Below, one piece after another: positions 34,938-44,066 of a stretch of 64,000 nucleotides of DNA. The stretch's first letter is position 1. Every line of letters starts with the position of its first letter. Source of the DNA: Dyella solisilvae (GTDB lineage: Bacteria; Pseudomonadota; Gammaproteobacteria; Xanthomonadales; Rhodanobacteraceae); the NCBI RefSeq assembly GCF_003351225.1, contig NZ_QQSY01000005.1:1-64000 (forward strand), in the 5' to 3' direction. The position numbers were made by a program, and so were the translations under genes. The notes below the pieces were generated by a model. It had not been told where the DNA came from. It ran no database searches and was given only the letters and a program-made list of their open reading frames with translations.

Positions 34938-35660
34938 ATGCGCCGAGTTGCACTGGTAACAGGTGGCACCCGCGGACTGGGACGCGGCATCGCCATTGCA
35001 CTTCATCAAGACGGCTTGCAGGTGGCGGCGATATACCGGGGCAATGAGGCGGCGGCCCGCACCTTGCAGACGGAGACCGGAATACCCGTCTACGCCTGGG
35101 ACGTTTCTAACTACCAGGCCTGCGTGGAAGGGATCTCGCAGGTTGAGCGCGACATCGGGCCGATCGACGTTCTGGTCAACAACGCGGGCATTACCCGTGA
35201 CTCCATGTTCCATCGCATGACGGAGCAGCAGTGGCTGGAGGTGATGCGCACCAATCTCGGATCGATGTTCAACATGTGCCGTGGCGTCATCAACGGCATG
35301 CGCGAACGGCTCTACGGTCGAATCATCAACATCAGTTCGATCAACGGACGCAAAGGCCAGGTGGGTCAGGCCAATTACGCCGCAAGCAAGGCAGGCGTGA
35401 TCGGATTCACACGATCCCTTGCCCTGGAGAGCGCCGGCAAGGGCATCACCGTCAACGCGGTCGCCCCAGGCTATTGCGAAACCGACATGGTCGGCGCCGT
35501 GCCCGCCGACCTGCTGAAGACCATCGTGGCGGGCATCCCGATGGGCAGGCTCGGCCAACCCCAGGACGTCTCGCGTCTGGTGTCGCTGCTGGTCAGCGAA
35601 CAGGCTGGATTCATCACCGGCGCCACGTTTGACGTCAACGGCGGCCAGTGGATGCCTTGA
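34938..35660 (+). CDS. acetoacetyl-CoA reductase-like short-chain dehydrogenase
   Basis: 240 residues from the ATG at 34938 (GAGGACTTTCAGC upstream); the frame is open 17 codons earlier. SDR motifs: TGGTRGLG (cofactor loop, about 8-15), NNAG, ISSINGRKGQVGQANYAASKAG with the Ser-Tyr-Lys triad, and VAPGYCETDMV. The NGRKGQVGQANYAA...VIGFTRSLALE stretch is closest to PhaB/PhbB acetoacetyl-CoA reductases, which make (R)-3-hydroxybutyryl-CoA for polyhydroxybutyrate; a FabG-like role is the alternative. It follows arcC by 141 bases and may share its transcript; no PHA synthase is visible in the window. Confidence 0.8.
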   Translation: MRRVALVTGGTRGLGRGIAIALHQDGLQVAAIYRGNEAAARTLQTETGIPVYAWDVSNYQACVEGISQVERDIGPIDVLVNNAGITRDSMFHRMTEQQWLEVMRTNLGSMFNMCRGVINGMRERLYGRIINISSINGRKGQVGQANYAASKAGVIGFTRSLALESAGKGITVNAVAPGYCETDMVGAVPADLLKTIVAGIPMGRLGQPQDVSRLVSLLVSEQAGFITGATFDVNGGQWMP

Positions 35661-35966
35661 GCCGAATCGGGAGCAAAGAAAGTGTGGAGGCACACGCTCA
35701 TCGAGACGCGCGACGGCGTTCCCCTGCCCTCGCCAGAGCGGGTTACGCAACCCTCAACTTCGGCCGTCCAAACGATGTAGAGACGCGCGCACCGCTCTCA
35801 TGGAGGGTGAGTCCACGAATTGCGCATGACACGTACGTGACGTAGGGAAAGATTCGGCGCATCATCGCGGGACATCCATTGAACCCAGGGCCGCCCGGGG
35901 TCGTGGCATGACAGGGATGCTTGTCCGGCCCGCAACGCGGCGGCCTTGAATCCCGAGGACCGCGAC

Positions 35967-36539
35967 ATGTCAGACCTCAACACCATTCCTGCAAACAACC
36001 CAGCCATTCCAGCCATGGCGCCGCAAGGCGTTTGGATGGGACGGCTTCGCAATGGCAAGGTGGTTCTCATCCGCCCTGTTCACTCCGATGACGCCACACT
36101 CGAGCAGGATTTCGTGTCGCGCCTGACGCCAGAAGTGATGGAGTACTGCTTTCTTGGCATCATCAAGCCCACGTCCGAGCACATCGGCGCCGAGCTGACA
36201 GATCTGGACGAAGCTCATGAGTTCGGCATCCTCGCCCTGGTGCGCGAAGACGGTGATGAACAGGTGATCGGCACGGCCAGGTATCGCGTCAACGACGACG
36301 GGATGTGTTGCGACTGTGCCGCGGCAGTCGATCCATCGTGGCGCCAGTGCGGGGTGGGCAGCATTCTCATGAACCACCTGATCGGCGTCGCCCGGATGCG
36401 TGGCATCCATCGCATGTATGCCGTGGACGCCGTGCGATGCGCAGGCGCTCACGCCCTGGCCAGCTACCTGGGATTCCACAGCCGACCCGACCCTGAGGAT
36501 CCTGCGTCGGTGACATTTGAGCTGGTTCTGGACCGCTAA
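35967..36539 (+). CDS. GNAT-family N-acetyltransferase
   Basis: 190 residues from the ATG at 35967 (GAGGACC upstream). The GNAT domain spans about 30-185, with VLIRPVHSDDATLEQDFVSRL at the start and the acetyl-CoA loop in AAVDPSWRQCGVGSILMNHLIGVAR (Q-x-x-G-x-G). The N-terminal 25 residues are Pro/Asn/Ala-rich. The VRLRP..DD....FV..L opening recurs in acetyltransferases found beside anaerobic or stress metabolism genes, where they may acetylate enzymes. Here it follows arcABC and the SDR after a 306-base gap with no supported gene. Substrate unknown. Confidence 0.8.
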   Translation: MSDLNTIPANNPAIPAMAPQGVWMGRLRNGKVVLIRPVHSDDATLEQDFVSRLTPEVMEYCFLGIIKPTSEHIGAELTDLDEAHEFGILALVREDGDEQVIGTARYRVNDDGMCCDCAAAVDPSWRQCGVGSILMNHLIGVARMRGIHRMYAVDAVRCAGAHALASYLGFHSRPDPEDPASVTFELVLDR

Positions 36540-36610
36540 GGCGCCGAGCGATCTGCCTTGCCTGCATTTCCCCGCGCGAACCGGGCGCCGTGATGGGCGC
36601 TTGCCTGAAG

Positions 36611-37486
36611 CTAGGCGCTTTCCGGATGCGCCTCCCGTCGCCGGACGGGACCGGTGAGTCGGGTGACCAGCCGGCCCAGCCCATCGATCTCGACCACCAC
36701 TTCGTCGCCCGCCTTCAGCCACTGCGGGCGCGCGACGCCGGCCTGGACGCCTTCGGGTGTGCCGGTGGCAATGACGTCGCCCGGCTTGAGGGTAGCCAGT
36801 CGCGACAGGAAGGCGATGAGGCTGGCCACCCCGAAGATCATGTCGCCGGTCGAGGAACCCTGGCGCTTCTCGCCATTGACGAAGCAATGAATGCCGAGCG
36901 TCTGCGGGTCAGGAATCTCGTCATGCGTAGCCAGATACGGGCCGACCGGCAGAAAGCCATCGAGCATCTTGCCCGCCGTCCACTGGCTGGTCGCCAGCTG
37001 CAGCGAACGGGCGCTGAGGTCGTTGACGCAGCAGTAGCCGGCCACCACGTCCAATGCGCGCGATTCGGGCACGTCGCGTGCCTCCTTGCCGATGATCACG
37101 CCCAGCTCCGCCTCGTAGTCGTACTTGTGATCGACCACCGGCAGCGCGACTTCGGCGCCGTGCGCACTCAGGCTGTTGGCGAACTTGCCGTAGATCGACG
37201 GCGCCTTGGGCAGGCTCATCTGGGCGCTTGCGGCATGCCGGCGATAGTTGAGACCGATGCAGATCACCTTTTCCGGGGCCAGCACCACAGGAGCCAGCCG
37301 CAGGGATTCCAGCGGCAGCAGTTCGGCCGGAGCCTCGCCAAGCCGGGCAGCCAGCTGCTCGATGCCATCGCGCGACGTCGGCAGAGGGCCCTGCCAATGT
37401 CCCGAGCGCGCCAGGTCCTCCACGCCTGCTGGGCGCAGCAGGCCGGCACGAATGCCATCGGACGCATGGAAGTTGAGCAGTTTCAT
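36611..37486 (-). CDS. fumarylacetoacetate hydrolase-family protein
   Basis: 291 residues reading leftward from the ATG at 37484-37486; in-frame ATGs 5 and 16 codons earlier are possible. The FAH domain (about 75-285) has VICIGLNYRRHA, the metal-binding E-x-E at YEAELGVIIG, GYCCVNDLSARSLQLA, and TPEGVQAGVARPQWLKAGDEVVVEIDGLG near the end. These enzymes hydrolyse or decarboxylate beta-diketo acids or act as hydratases in aromatic or sugar acid breakdown. No pathway partner lies nearby, so the substrate cannot be named. It is convergent with the GNAT gene. Confidence 0.85.
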   Translation of the reverse strand: MKLLNFHASDGIRAGLLRPAGVEDLARSGHWQGPLPTSRDGIEQLAARLGEAPAELLPLESLRLAPVVLAPEKVICIGLNYRRHAASAQMSLPKAPSIYGKFANSLSAHGAEVALPVVDHKYDYEAELGVIIGKEARDVPESRALDVVAGYCCVNDLSARSLQLATSQWTAGKMLDGFLPVGPYLATHDEIPDPQTLGIHCFVNGEKRQGSSTGDMIFGVASLIAFLSRLATLKPGDVIATGTPEGVQAGVARPQWLKAGDEVVVEIDGLGRLVTRLTGPVRRREAHPESA

Positions 37487-37595
37487 GTTCGTCGAATCCA
37501 TCCCGGGAAAGCGCGTCGCAAGCCTTGCGACCAAACCAGGTGCACGCTAACCGGAGCCGACGAAATGGGCAATCGGGTTCGTCCCTGCCCCCGCC

Positions 37596-38711
37596 TCAGG
37601 CGCCCGGGGACCCGGCGCCATAAACGCGCCCCTTCCATTGCGAACGCACGCCACGCCAGTAGCCCAGCGCGGAACTCCAGGTCATGCCCAGGTACAGGGC
37701 GGCGCTCACGGGCAGGAGCAAGGCCCAGCCCGGGGACATCCGGTAGTAGCGCAACATCGGCAGATAGCTGAGCATCATCGACAGCCATGCCACCCACGCC
37801 CACGGCCAGGCATGGGGCCACCCCAGCAACGCCAGCGGCGCGCCATAGGCCAGCAGGAACACTGCCGTGACCAACAAGAGGAGCGTCGTTGAATAACCCA
37901 GCTGCGTGAAGGCCGAACGAGCCACCATGCGACGGATCGAGGCGAAGCTCCCATACGAGCGCCGGCTCACCACGCCCCGGCTCAGCCCGATCCAGGTACG
38001 CCCCCCTGCCCGCTTCACCTGCCGCGCCAGCGCGCAATCATCGATTAGCGCATCACGCAGGCTGCCGAAGGCGCCCGTGCGTTGCAGCAGCTCCGTATCC
38101 ATGAGGATGCAACCACCCGCCCCGGCCGCCACCAGTGTCGAGGGCGAGTTGGAGATGGCAAACGGGTAAAGCAGCTTGAAGTAATACACGAATGCCGGCA
38201 GCAACAGGCGATCCCAGACGCTGGTGCGGCACAGATCCGCCATCAGCGAGACGAACTGCCTCTGCTGTCGTCGCTTGAACGCAAGCAAGGTGGCAAGCAT
38301 GCCGGGCCTGAGTTCGATGTCTGCATCAAGCAGCAGCACCAGTGGCGTATCCGCGTGCCGCCTGCCCTGCTCCAGCGCCCAGAGCTTGCCGGCCCAGCCA
38401 GGCGGCAACGGCTGCCCCTGGATCACCCTGACGCCAGCGAATGACGAGGCCACCGCAGCAGTATCGTCGGTGGACTGGTCGTCGATCACGATGATGGTGA
38501 GGCCCGGCCCTTGCGCCTGAAGGGCCGTGAGCGTTGCAGCCAACCCTGCGGCCTCATCGCGCGCGGGCACGAGCACCGTCACTTCACTGAGGTCCAGCCG
38601 GCATTCCGAATCTGCTTCGAGCCGTTCGCGCGTGCTCCATGCTCGCCATGGCGTCAGCAGCAGGCCGACCCACAGGAGAGCCGCCAGCACAGCGCAGGCG
38701 AGAGCGAACAT
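37596..38711 (-). CDS. hpnB: hopanoid glycosyltransferase HpnB
   Basis: 371 residues reading leftward. One N-terminal membrane helix (about 2-22), then a family-2 glycosyltransferase domain: VTVLVPARDEAAGLAATL, IIVIDDQSTDDTA (D-x-D region), LLLDADIEL and DALIDDCALARQVKRAGGRTWIG. Three or four membrane helices follow in the C-terminal third (about 265-345). The order and length match HpnB. It lies three bases after hpnH in the same direction, so the pair is an operon. HpnB is found in many hopanoid producers; its exact acceptor is not settled. Confidence 0.9.
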   Translation of the reverse strand: MFALACAVLAALLWVGLLLTPWRAWSTRERLEADSECRLDLSEVTVLVPARDEAAGLAATLTALQAQGPGLTIIVIDDQSTDDTAAVASSFAGVRVIQGQPLPPGWAGKLWALEQGRRHADTPLVLLLDADIELRPGMLATLLAFKRRQQRQFVSLMADLCRTSVWDRLLLPAFVYYFKLLYPFAISNSPSTLVAAGAGGCILMDTELLQRTGAFGSLRDALIDDCALARQVKRAGGRTWIGLSRGVVSRRSYGSFASIRRMVARSAFTQLGYSTTLLLLVTAVFLLAYGAPLALLGWPHAWPWAWVAWLSMMLSYLPMLRYYRMSPGWALLLPVSAALYLGMTWSSALGYWRGVRSQWKGRVYGAGSPGA

Positions 38712-38714
38712 GGC

Positions 38715-39857
38715 TCAGCGACCGGCATCCACCCCCGACGCCGCGTCACGGCGCCGGATCGCACTGACCGGAATACGGATGGCGGTGGCATCCGCAAGAT
38801 CGCCATAGCGCACCGGCAAGTCGGGCGCCATCGCGCCATCTGTGCGCGGGCCGAAGGTCGCCACGTGCGCCGCCTTCAGGGGGTGGGCAAAGGTGTCGTC
38901 CACCGCCGTGCCCTCGAAGCCGCAGTGCGCCATGCAGTTGTCGCACTTGGGGTTGACGCCCACGCCGTACTTGTCCCACGCGGTGTCTTCCATCAGCTCC
39001 TTGTAGGAGCTGGCGTAGCCCTCGTCGACCAGCAGATAGCACGGCCTCTGCCAGCCGAATATGTTGTAGGTAGGGTTGGACCAGGGCGTGCATTGATAGC
39101 TCTGGTTGCCGGCGATGAAGTCCAGGAACATCGACGACTGGTTGAACACCCATTTGCTCCGACGCGTCTTGCCGAGCCGGAACACATCGCGGAACAACTG
39201 CTTGCTTTCCGAGCGCGCCAGGAACACATCCTGCCGTGGCGCATGCTGGTAGCTATAACCGGGCGACACGGTAATGCCCTCGATGCCCAGAGCCATGGCG
39301 AAATCGAAGAACTCGGCAATTTCCTCGGGCTTCTCGTTGTTGAACAGGGTGCAGTTGATCGTGACGCGGAAGCCGCGCGACAAGGCAAGTTCGATGGCCG
39401 CCACCGCCTTGTCGAATACACCGTCAAGGCAAACGGAGGCGTCGTGCCGTTCCTTCAGGCCGTCCAGGTGGATCGACCAGGTGAAATACGGCGAAGGCGT
39501 GTATTCGTCGATGTGCTTGGGCAGCAGGATGGCATTGGTGCACAGGTAGACGAACTTCTCGCGCGCAATGATGCCCTGCACGATCTGCGGAAGTTCCTTG
39601 TGGATCAGCGGCTCGCCGCCGGGAATCGAGACTACCGGGGCATCGCATTCGTCCACCGCGCGCAAGGCGTCTTCCACGCTCATGCGCTTCTGCAGTATCT
39701 CCTTGGGATGGTCGATCTTTCCGCAGCCGGCGCAGGCGAGATTACATTGGAACAACGGCTCCAACATCATCGCCAGCGGATAGCGCTTCTGCCCGCTTAG
39801 CTTCTTGCCAAGGATGTAGCGGGCGATCTTGATCTGCTGAATAAGAGGAATGCCCAA
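38715..39857 (-). CDS. hpnH: adenosyl-hopene synthase, radical SAM HpnH
   Basis: 380 residues reading leftward. Radical SAM cluster CNLACAGC with Cys38, Cys42 and Cys45, preceded by the family-typical MLEPLFQ. GGEPLIHKEL, FTWSIHLDG, NCTLFNNEKPEEIAEFF and VSPGYSYQHAPRQD match HpnH. Three late cysteines in NPKCDNCMAHCGFEG suggest a second iron-sulphur site or zinc. HpnH joins a 5'-deoxyadenosyl group to diploptene, the first step of side-chain extension to bacteriohopanepolyols. Upstream gene of the hpnH-hpnB pair on the - strand. Confidence 0.95.
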   Translation of the reverse strand: MGIPLIQQIKIARYILGKKLSGQKRYPLAMMLEPLFQCNLACAGCGKIDHPKEILQKRMSVEDALRAVDECDAPVVSIPGGEPLIHKELPQIVQGIIAREKFVYLCTNAILLPKHIDEYTPSPYFTWSIHLDGLKERHDASVCLDGVFDKAVAAIELALSRGFRVTINCTLFNNEKPEEIAEFFDFAMALGIEGITVSPGYSYQHAPRQDVFLARSESKQLFRDVFRLGKTRRSKWVFNQSSMFLDFIAGNQSYQCTPWSNPTYNIFGWQRPCYLLVDEGYASSYKELMEDTAWDKYGVGVNPKCDNCMAHCGFEGTAVDDTFAHPLKAAHVATFGPRTDGAMAPDLPVRYGDLADATAIRIPVSAIRRRDAASGVDAGR

Positions 39858-39972
39858 CGGAATCTCCTCGTCACCTATCGATGGACCATGGCTCCAGGCG
39901 CCGTCGAGGGTAACTGCGCCATCAAGTGCTCAAGCCCTGACACGCCACCCTGCCACGCTCGTAAACACAAGC

Positions 39973-40581
39973 TCAGGACGGCAGTGACGCATGGGACTGG
40001 AACAGGTAAGCATGCTCCGCGCGCAGGCGTCCCCACTCGATCTTGAACCAGGGCGTGAAGTGCTCAGGATGCGTGGCGATTTCCTCATCGAGCGCATCCG
40101 GCGACACGTAACGCAAGGCGGCGATCTCGTTGACATTGACCACCGGCGCCTCGTCGCAACGCCCGGCGTATACCCAGCACAGTTCGTGTTCAGCGCCCTC
40201 GTCATCGAACTGCGCCTGATACTGAAACTTGAACTGGAAGTGCAGCTCACACGCCTGGCCCAGCTCCTCGCGAAGGCGGCGATGAACCGCCTTCTCCATG
40301 CTTTCCCCGCGCCTTGGATGGCTGCAGCAGGTGTTGGACCAGTAACCCGGCCACAACCGTTTGCCCTGAGCGCGCTGCTGCAACAGCAGCTCGCCGGCAG
40401 AATTGAATACAAACAGGGAGAAAGCGCGATGCAGGATGCCCTGCCCGAGATGCGCGGAGGTCTTGTCCAGGAAACCCATTTCCCGGTCGTGTTCATCCAC
40501 CAGCACCAAGGGTTCGTCGTGGAAGGAAACCACACTTCCCGACCAGGCGCCTTCCAGATAGTCCAGCTCGCGGTTGGTCAA
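39973..40581 (-). CDS. idi: isopentenyl-diphosphate isomerase, type 1
   Basis: 202 residues reading leftward. The Nudix-like fold of type 1 IDI is clear: LVLVDEHDREMGFLDK, LHRAFSLFVFNSAGELLLQQRA, WPGYWSNTCCSHPRRGESMEKAVHRRLREELG. The active-site Cys sits in NTCCSHP and a second active-site Glu in EHELCWVY. It interconverts IPP and DMAPP, feeding farnesyl diphosphate and squalene for the neighbouring hopanoid genes. It is 115 bases upstream of hpnH on the same strand. Confidence 0.93.
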   Translation of the reverse strand: MTNRELDYLEGAWSGSVVSFHDEPLVLVDEHDREMGFLDKTSAHLGQGILHRAFSLFVFNSAGELLLQQRAQGKRLWPGYWSNTCCSHPRRGESMEKAVHRRLREELGQACELHFQFKFQYQAQFDDEGAEHELCWVYAGRCDEAPVVNVNEIAALRYVSPDALDEEIATHPEHFTPWFKIEWGRLRAEHAYLFQSHASLPS

Positions 40582-40635
40582 GGGTAAACCTCTCTCGTCC
40601 GGCAGACAGCGTGCGGCCCGTTCGTCACGCTTTCC

Positions 40636-41331
40636 TCACATATGAGGCCGCCGGAGCGAGTTCGCGACACGGATGCCGGAGGCTAGCAAGGATGATCGCC
40701 GCCGAGTAGTGCCTTGATCGGAAACCATCACCAACGAATCACGCCAGTTCACCGTGGTGGCTGCGCTGGCCGAGGCGGGAAACGGCTCGTGCGTGCGCGT
40801 CCAGGTGGTGTTGCCACCCAGCAGACTCACGCCGATATAACCGCGCAGAATCAGGCGATCATGTTCCGGCAGGCGCACAAGGCAGTGGTAAGTCTTGCCG
40901 CTGTCGGGGTTGTAGACCCGCCCATCGACCCAGGCCTTGCGCTCCACGTCGTAACGTAGCCCCCACAGCATGCGCAGCCCCGTGAGTGGCTGGGAGCGCT
41001 GGGCCGGGTCTGGATTATTCATGTCCGTGACGATCTTGCCGCTGCGCTCGGACCCATCTTCCGGACCATACCGATCGTGCAACTGCCACACGATGCGACC
41101 TTCGAACTGGTCGCCATGGCGCTCGATGCGGATGATCGCGTCACGGGTCTGCACCAGCCAGTCGCCTTCGATGTCCGTCGCCGGCGGGGATGTCTGGTCG
41201 ACGGCTACCTGCATGGCCGTCGCAACACCCCATGCGAGGCCGGCCATGACCAGCAGCAATCTTGCGACGCCTGTCACGATCCTGCTCGCATGAACGGGAT
41301 GGTTGCGGCACAAGATATTCACTGGGCGCAT
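40636..41331 (-). CDS. DUF2147 secreted protein
   Basis: 231 residues reading leftward from the ATG at 41329-41331; the ribosome site is weak and a shorter start is possible. A hydrophobic segment (about 18-40, VTGVARLLLVMAGLAWGVATA) acts as signal or anchor. The DUF2147 core follows: IEGDWLVQTRDAIIRIERHGDQFEGRIVW, then GLRMLWGLRYDVERKAWVDGRVYNPDSGKTYHCLVRLPEHDRLILRGYIGVSLLGGNTTWTR. The W..GRVY.P..GK.Y........L.LRGY.G....G....W pattern is diagnostic. Function is not established; relatives are small exported beta-proteins. Divergent from hpnI with about 40 bases between, so promoters must overlap. Confidence 0.85.
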   Translation of the reverse strand: MRPVNILCRNHPVHASRIVTGVARLLLVMAGLAWGVATAMQVAVDQTSPPATDIEGDWLVQTRDAIIRIERHGDQFEGRIVWQLHDRYGPEDGSERSGKIVTDMNNPDPAQRSQPLTGLRMLWGLRYDVERKAWVDGRVYNPDSGKTYHCLVRLPEHDRLILRGYIGVSLLGGNTTWTRTHEPFPASASAATTVNWRDSLVMVSDQGTTRRRSSLLASGIRVANSLRRPHM

Positions 41332-41371
41332 CGGTTACCGTTGGAGTCTGAAGGAGGGTCGCGTCCGAGCC

Positions 41372-42544
41372 ATGCACACGCCGCACTATGCCGCCCTGAC
41401 ACATGTCCTGCCGTGGCTCGGCATACCACTCGGCCTGTGCGCCATCGCATACGCCTACCTCAGCCTTTGGGCTTGCGTGGTTCACGCGCGCACGATCAAG
41501 CATCCACAGGTGGACGTGAATGATTGGGCAAGCCAGCCGGTCAGCGTGCTCAAGCCATTGCATGGGATGGAGCCTGACCTGTATGAGAACCTGCGCAGCT
41601 TCTGCGAGCAGGCCTACGCCATCTACGAACTGCTGTGCGGTGTGCGTGAGTCCGACGACCCGGCTGTGGCCGTGGTGAAACGCCTCCAGCAGGAGTTTCC
41701 GCAACGGACGATTACCCTGGTGGTCGACTCGCAGGTGCATGGTGCCAATCCCAAAGTCAGCAACCTGATCAACCTCCTGGCCCACGCCAACCACGACTGG
41801 CTGGTGCTGGCCGACAGCGATATCCGCGTGCCATCAGACTATCTCGGCCGCGTCTGCGTGCCGCTGCAGGACGAGGGCATAGGTATCGTCACCTGCCTCT
41901 ATCACGGCCTGGCCACGGAGCAACCGATTGCCCGCATGGGGCGCCTGTTCATCGATGACTGGTTCGCCCCGTCGGTCCGACTTGCCCATGCATTCGGATC
42001 GACCCACTTCGCGTTCGGCTCGACCATTGCGATGCGCCGCGAAACCTTGCGCCGCATGGGGGGATTCGAGGCCTTGCGGGACACGCTCGCGGACGACTTC
42101 TGGCTTGGCGAGCTCAGCCGCCGCCTGGGACTGCGCACCGTGCTGTCGGATGTGGAGGTCGGCACCACCATCAGCGAAAGAGACCTCGGCAGTCTGTGGC
42201 GTCGGGAATTACGTTGGCTCCGCACCATCCGCGCGATCTCGCCGATGGGTTTCTTCTTCAGCTTCATCTGCTTCACGTGGCCACTTCTGTTGCTGGTGTG
42301 CGTTCTGGAGCCGACCGAGATCGGTCTGCTTGCCGTCCTGTGCGGCGGCGTCGCCCGCGTGTTGCGTTATGTCGTGTCGTGGCGAGACACGGCCCGCTCT
42401 TCACCTTGGCGTGACATTTGGCTTACCCCTTTTCGTGACGTCCTGTTGCTGGTGGAATGGGCCGGCGCCCTGGTCCATTGGCGCGTGCACTGGCGTGACC
42501 ATGTCCTCCATGCACGTGACCACACGCCGTCGCGCTATTCTTGA
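41372..42544 (+). CDS. hpnI: hopanoid glycosyltransferase HpnI
   Basis: 390 residues from the ATG at 41372; AGGAGGG lies 14 bases upstream, a little far. An N-terminal helix (about 9-33) precedes a GT2 domain: PVSVLKPLHGMEPDLYENL, DSQVHGANPKVSNLINL, DWLVLADSDIRVPSDYLGRV, and DDFWLGELSRRLGLRTVLS with the QxxRW-like RRELRWLRTIR. C-terminal membrane helices follow. HpnI adds N-acetylglucosamine to bacteriohopanetetrol; HpnK then deacetylates it. First gene of the + strand run hpnI-hpnJ-hpnK-hpnL. Confidence 0.93.
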   Translation: MHTPHYAALTHVLPWLGIPLGLCAIAYAYLSLWACVVHARTIKHPQVDVNDWASQPVSVLKPLHGMEPDLYENLRSFCEQAYAIYELLCGVRESDDPAVAVVKRLQQEFPQRTITLVVDSQVHGANPKVSNLINLLAHANHDWLVLADSDIRVPSDYLGRVCVPLQDEGIGIVTCLYHGLATEQPIARMGRLFIDDWFAPSVRLAHAFGSTHFAFGSTIAMRRETLRRMGGFEALRDTLADDFWLGELSRRLGLRTVLSDVEVGTTISERDLGSLWRRELRWLRTIRAISPMGFFFSFICFTWPLLLLVCVLEPTEIGLLAVLCGGVARVLRYVVSWRDTARSSPWRDIWLTPFRDVLLLVEWAGALVHWRVHWRDHVLHARDHTPSRYS

Positions 42545-42618
42545 AGACGAAGCTGTGAAGTGTGGTGAACAACTCATTGCAAGCGCAGGCATCACTGCGG
42601 CAGGAGCTTGGCTATCCC

Positions 42619-44046
42619 ATGAAGACGCTTTTTCTGCAGGCGCCGTCGTTTGACGGATTCGACGGCGGCGCCGGTTCCCGTTACCAGGCCAAGCGCGAGA
42701 TCAAGAGCTTCTGGTATCCCACATGGCTGGCGCAGCCAGCTGCCCTGGTGCCCGGATCGCGACTGCTCGATGCACCGGTGGAAGAGCTCTCCGTGGACGA
42801 CACGTTGAGCATCGCCGCCGTGTATGACCTGGTGATCATCCACACCAGCACGCCATCGTTCCCCACCGATGCGAAGTTTGCCGAGATGCTCAAGGAGCGC
42901 CGTCCCGGCATTCTCATTGGCATGGTGGGCGCGAAGGTGGCGGTGGAGCCGCACGAATCGTTGCAGGCATCCCCGGCCATCGACTTCGTGGCGCGCGAGG
43001 AATTCGACTATACGTGCAAGGAAGTGGCCGAAGGCCGCCCGTTCGAGCACATCGCAGGCCTCAGCTTCCACCGACCCGACGGCAGCGTGCAGCACAATCC
43101 GCCGCGCGCCACCATCGAGCACATGGACGACCTGCCGTTCGTGGCGCCGATCTACAAGCGTGACCTGAAGATCGAACGCTATTTCATCGGCTACCTCAAG
43201 CACCCGTACGTTTCGATCTACACCGGTCGCGGCTGCCGTTCCAAATGCACCTTCTGCCTGTGGCCGCAGACCGTGGGCGGGCACCGCTATCGCGTGCGTT
43301 CGGCCGCCAACGTGCTGGCCGAGGCGAAGTGGATCAAGGAGCACATGCCCGAGGTCCGCGAACTGATGTTTGACGACGACACCTTCACCGACAGCTCCAA
43401 CATGGAGCGCGTGCATGAGATCGCGCGGGGCCTGCACGCCATGGGCTGGACCTGGAGCTGCAACGCCAAGGCCAACGTGCCTTACGAATCGCTCAAGATC
43501 ATGAAGGACAACGGACTTCGCCTCCTGCTGGTGGGCTACGAATCGGGCGACGACCAGATCCTGCACAACATCCGCAAGGGCCTTCGCACCGATATCGCCC
43601 GCACGTTTACCGAGAACTGCCGGAAGCTGGGCATCGTCGTGCACGGCACCTTTATCCTCGGCCTGCCAGGCGAGACCAAGGAGACCATCGCACGCACCAT
43701 CGAGTACGCCAAGGAAATCAATCCTCACACGATCCAGGTTTCGCTGGCGGCGCCCTATCCCGGCACCTCGCTGTACAAGCAAGCCATCGAGAACGGTTGG
43801 CTCGAACCCAACACCGCGACGAACCTCGTGAACGACAAGGGCGTCCAACTTGCGATGCTCAGCTATCCGCACTTGTCGAAAGAGGAAATCTTCCACGGCG
43901 TCGAGACCTTCTACCGCCGTTTCTATTTCCGGCCTTCGAAGATCTGGGAGATCGTGCGCGAGATGCTGGGAAGCTGGGAAATGACCAGGCGACGCCTGCG
44001 CGAGGGCGTGGAATTCTTCCGCTTCCTTCGCGCCCACGAGGCGTGA
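42619..44046 (+). CDS. hpnJ: hopanoid radical SAM protein HpnJ
   Basis: 475 residues from the ATG at 42619 (AGGAGCTT upstream); the frame is open 19 codons earlier. An N-terminal B12-binding-like domain (about 1-160) opens with MKTLFLQAPSFDGFDGGAGSRYQ. The radical SAM cluster is CRSKCTFC (Cys206, Cys210, Cys213), followed by LMFDDDTFTDS, WSCNAKANVPYESL and ILGLPGETKETI. HpnJ contracts the sugar moiety to a cyclitol ether, giving bacteriohopanetetrol cyclitol ether after HpnI and HpnK. 74 bases after hpnI. Confidence 0.94.
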   Translation: MKTLFLQAPSFDGFDGGAGSRYQAKREIKSFWYPTWLAQPAALVPGSRLLDAPVEELSVDDTLSIAAVYDLVIIHTSTPSFPTDAKFAEMLKERRPGILIGMVGAKVAVEPHESLQASPAIDFVAREEFDYTCKEVAEGRPFEHIAGLSFHRPDGSVQHNPPRATIEHMDDLPFVAPIYKRDLKIERYFIGYLKHPYVSIYTGRGCRSKCTFCLWPQTVGGHRYRVRSAANVLAEAKWIKEHMPEVRELMFDDDTFTDSSNMERVHEIARGLHAMGWTWSCNAKANVPYESLKIMKDNGLRLLLVGYESGDDQILHNIRKGLRTDIARTFTENCRKLGIVVHGTFILGLPGETKETIARTIEYAKEINPHTIQVSLAAPYPGTSLYKQAIENGWLEPNTATNLVNDKGVQLAMLSYPHLSKEEIFHGVETFYRRFYFRPSKIWEIVREMLGSWEMTRRRLREGVEFFRFLRAHEA

Positions 44047-44066
44047 CAGGCCAGCGTGGCCGCGCC

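Noticed and set aside
38511-39800. 429-codon frame on + strand opposite hpnH/hpnB
   Set aside because: Shadow; HpnH and HpnB motifs are on the - strand.
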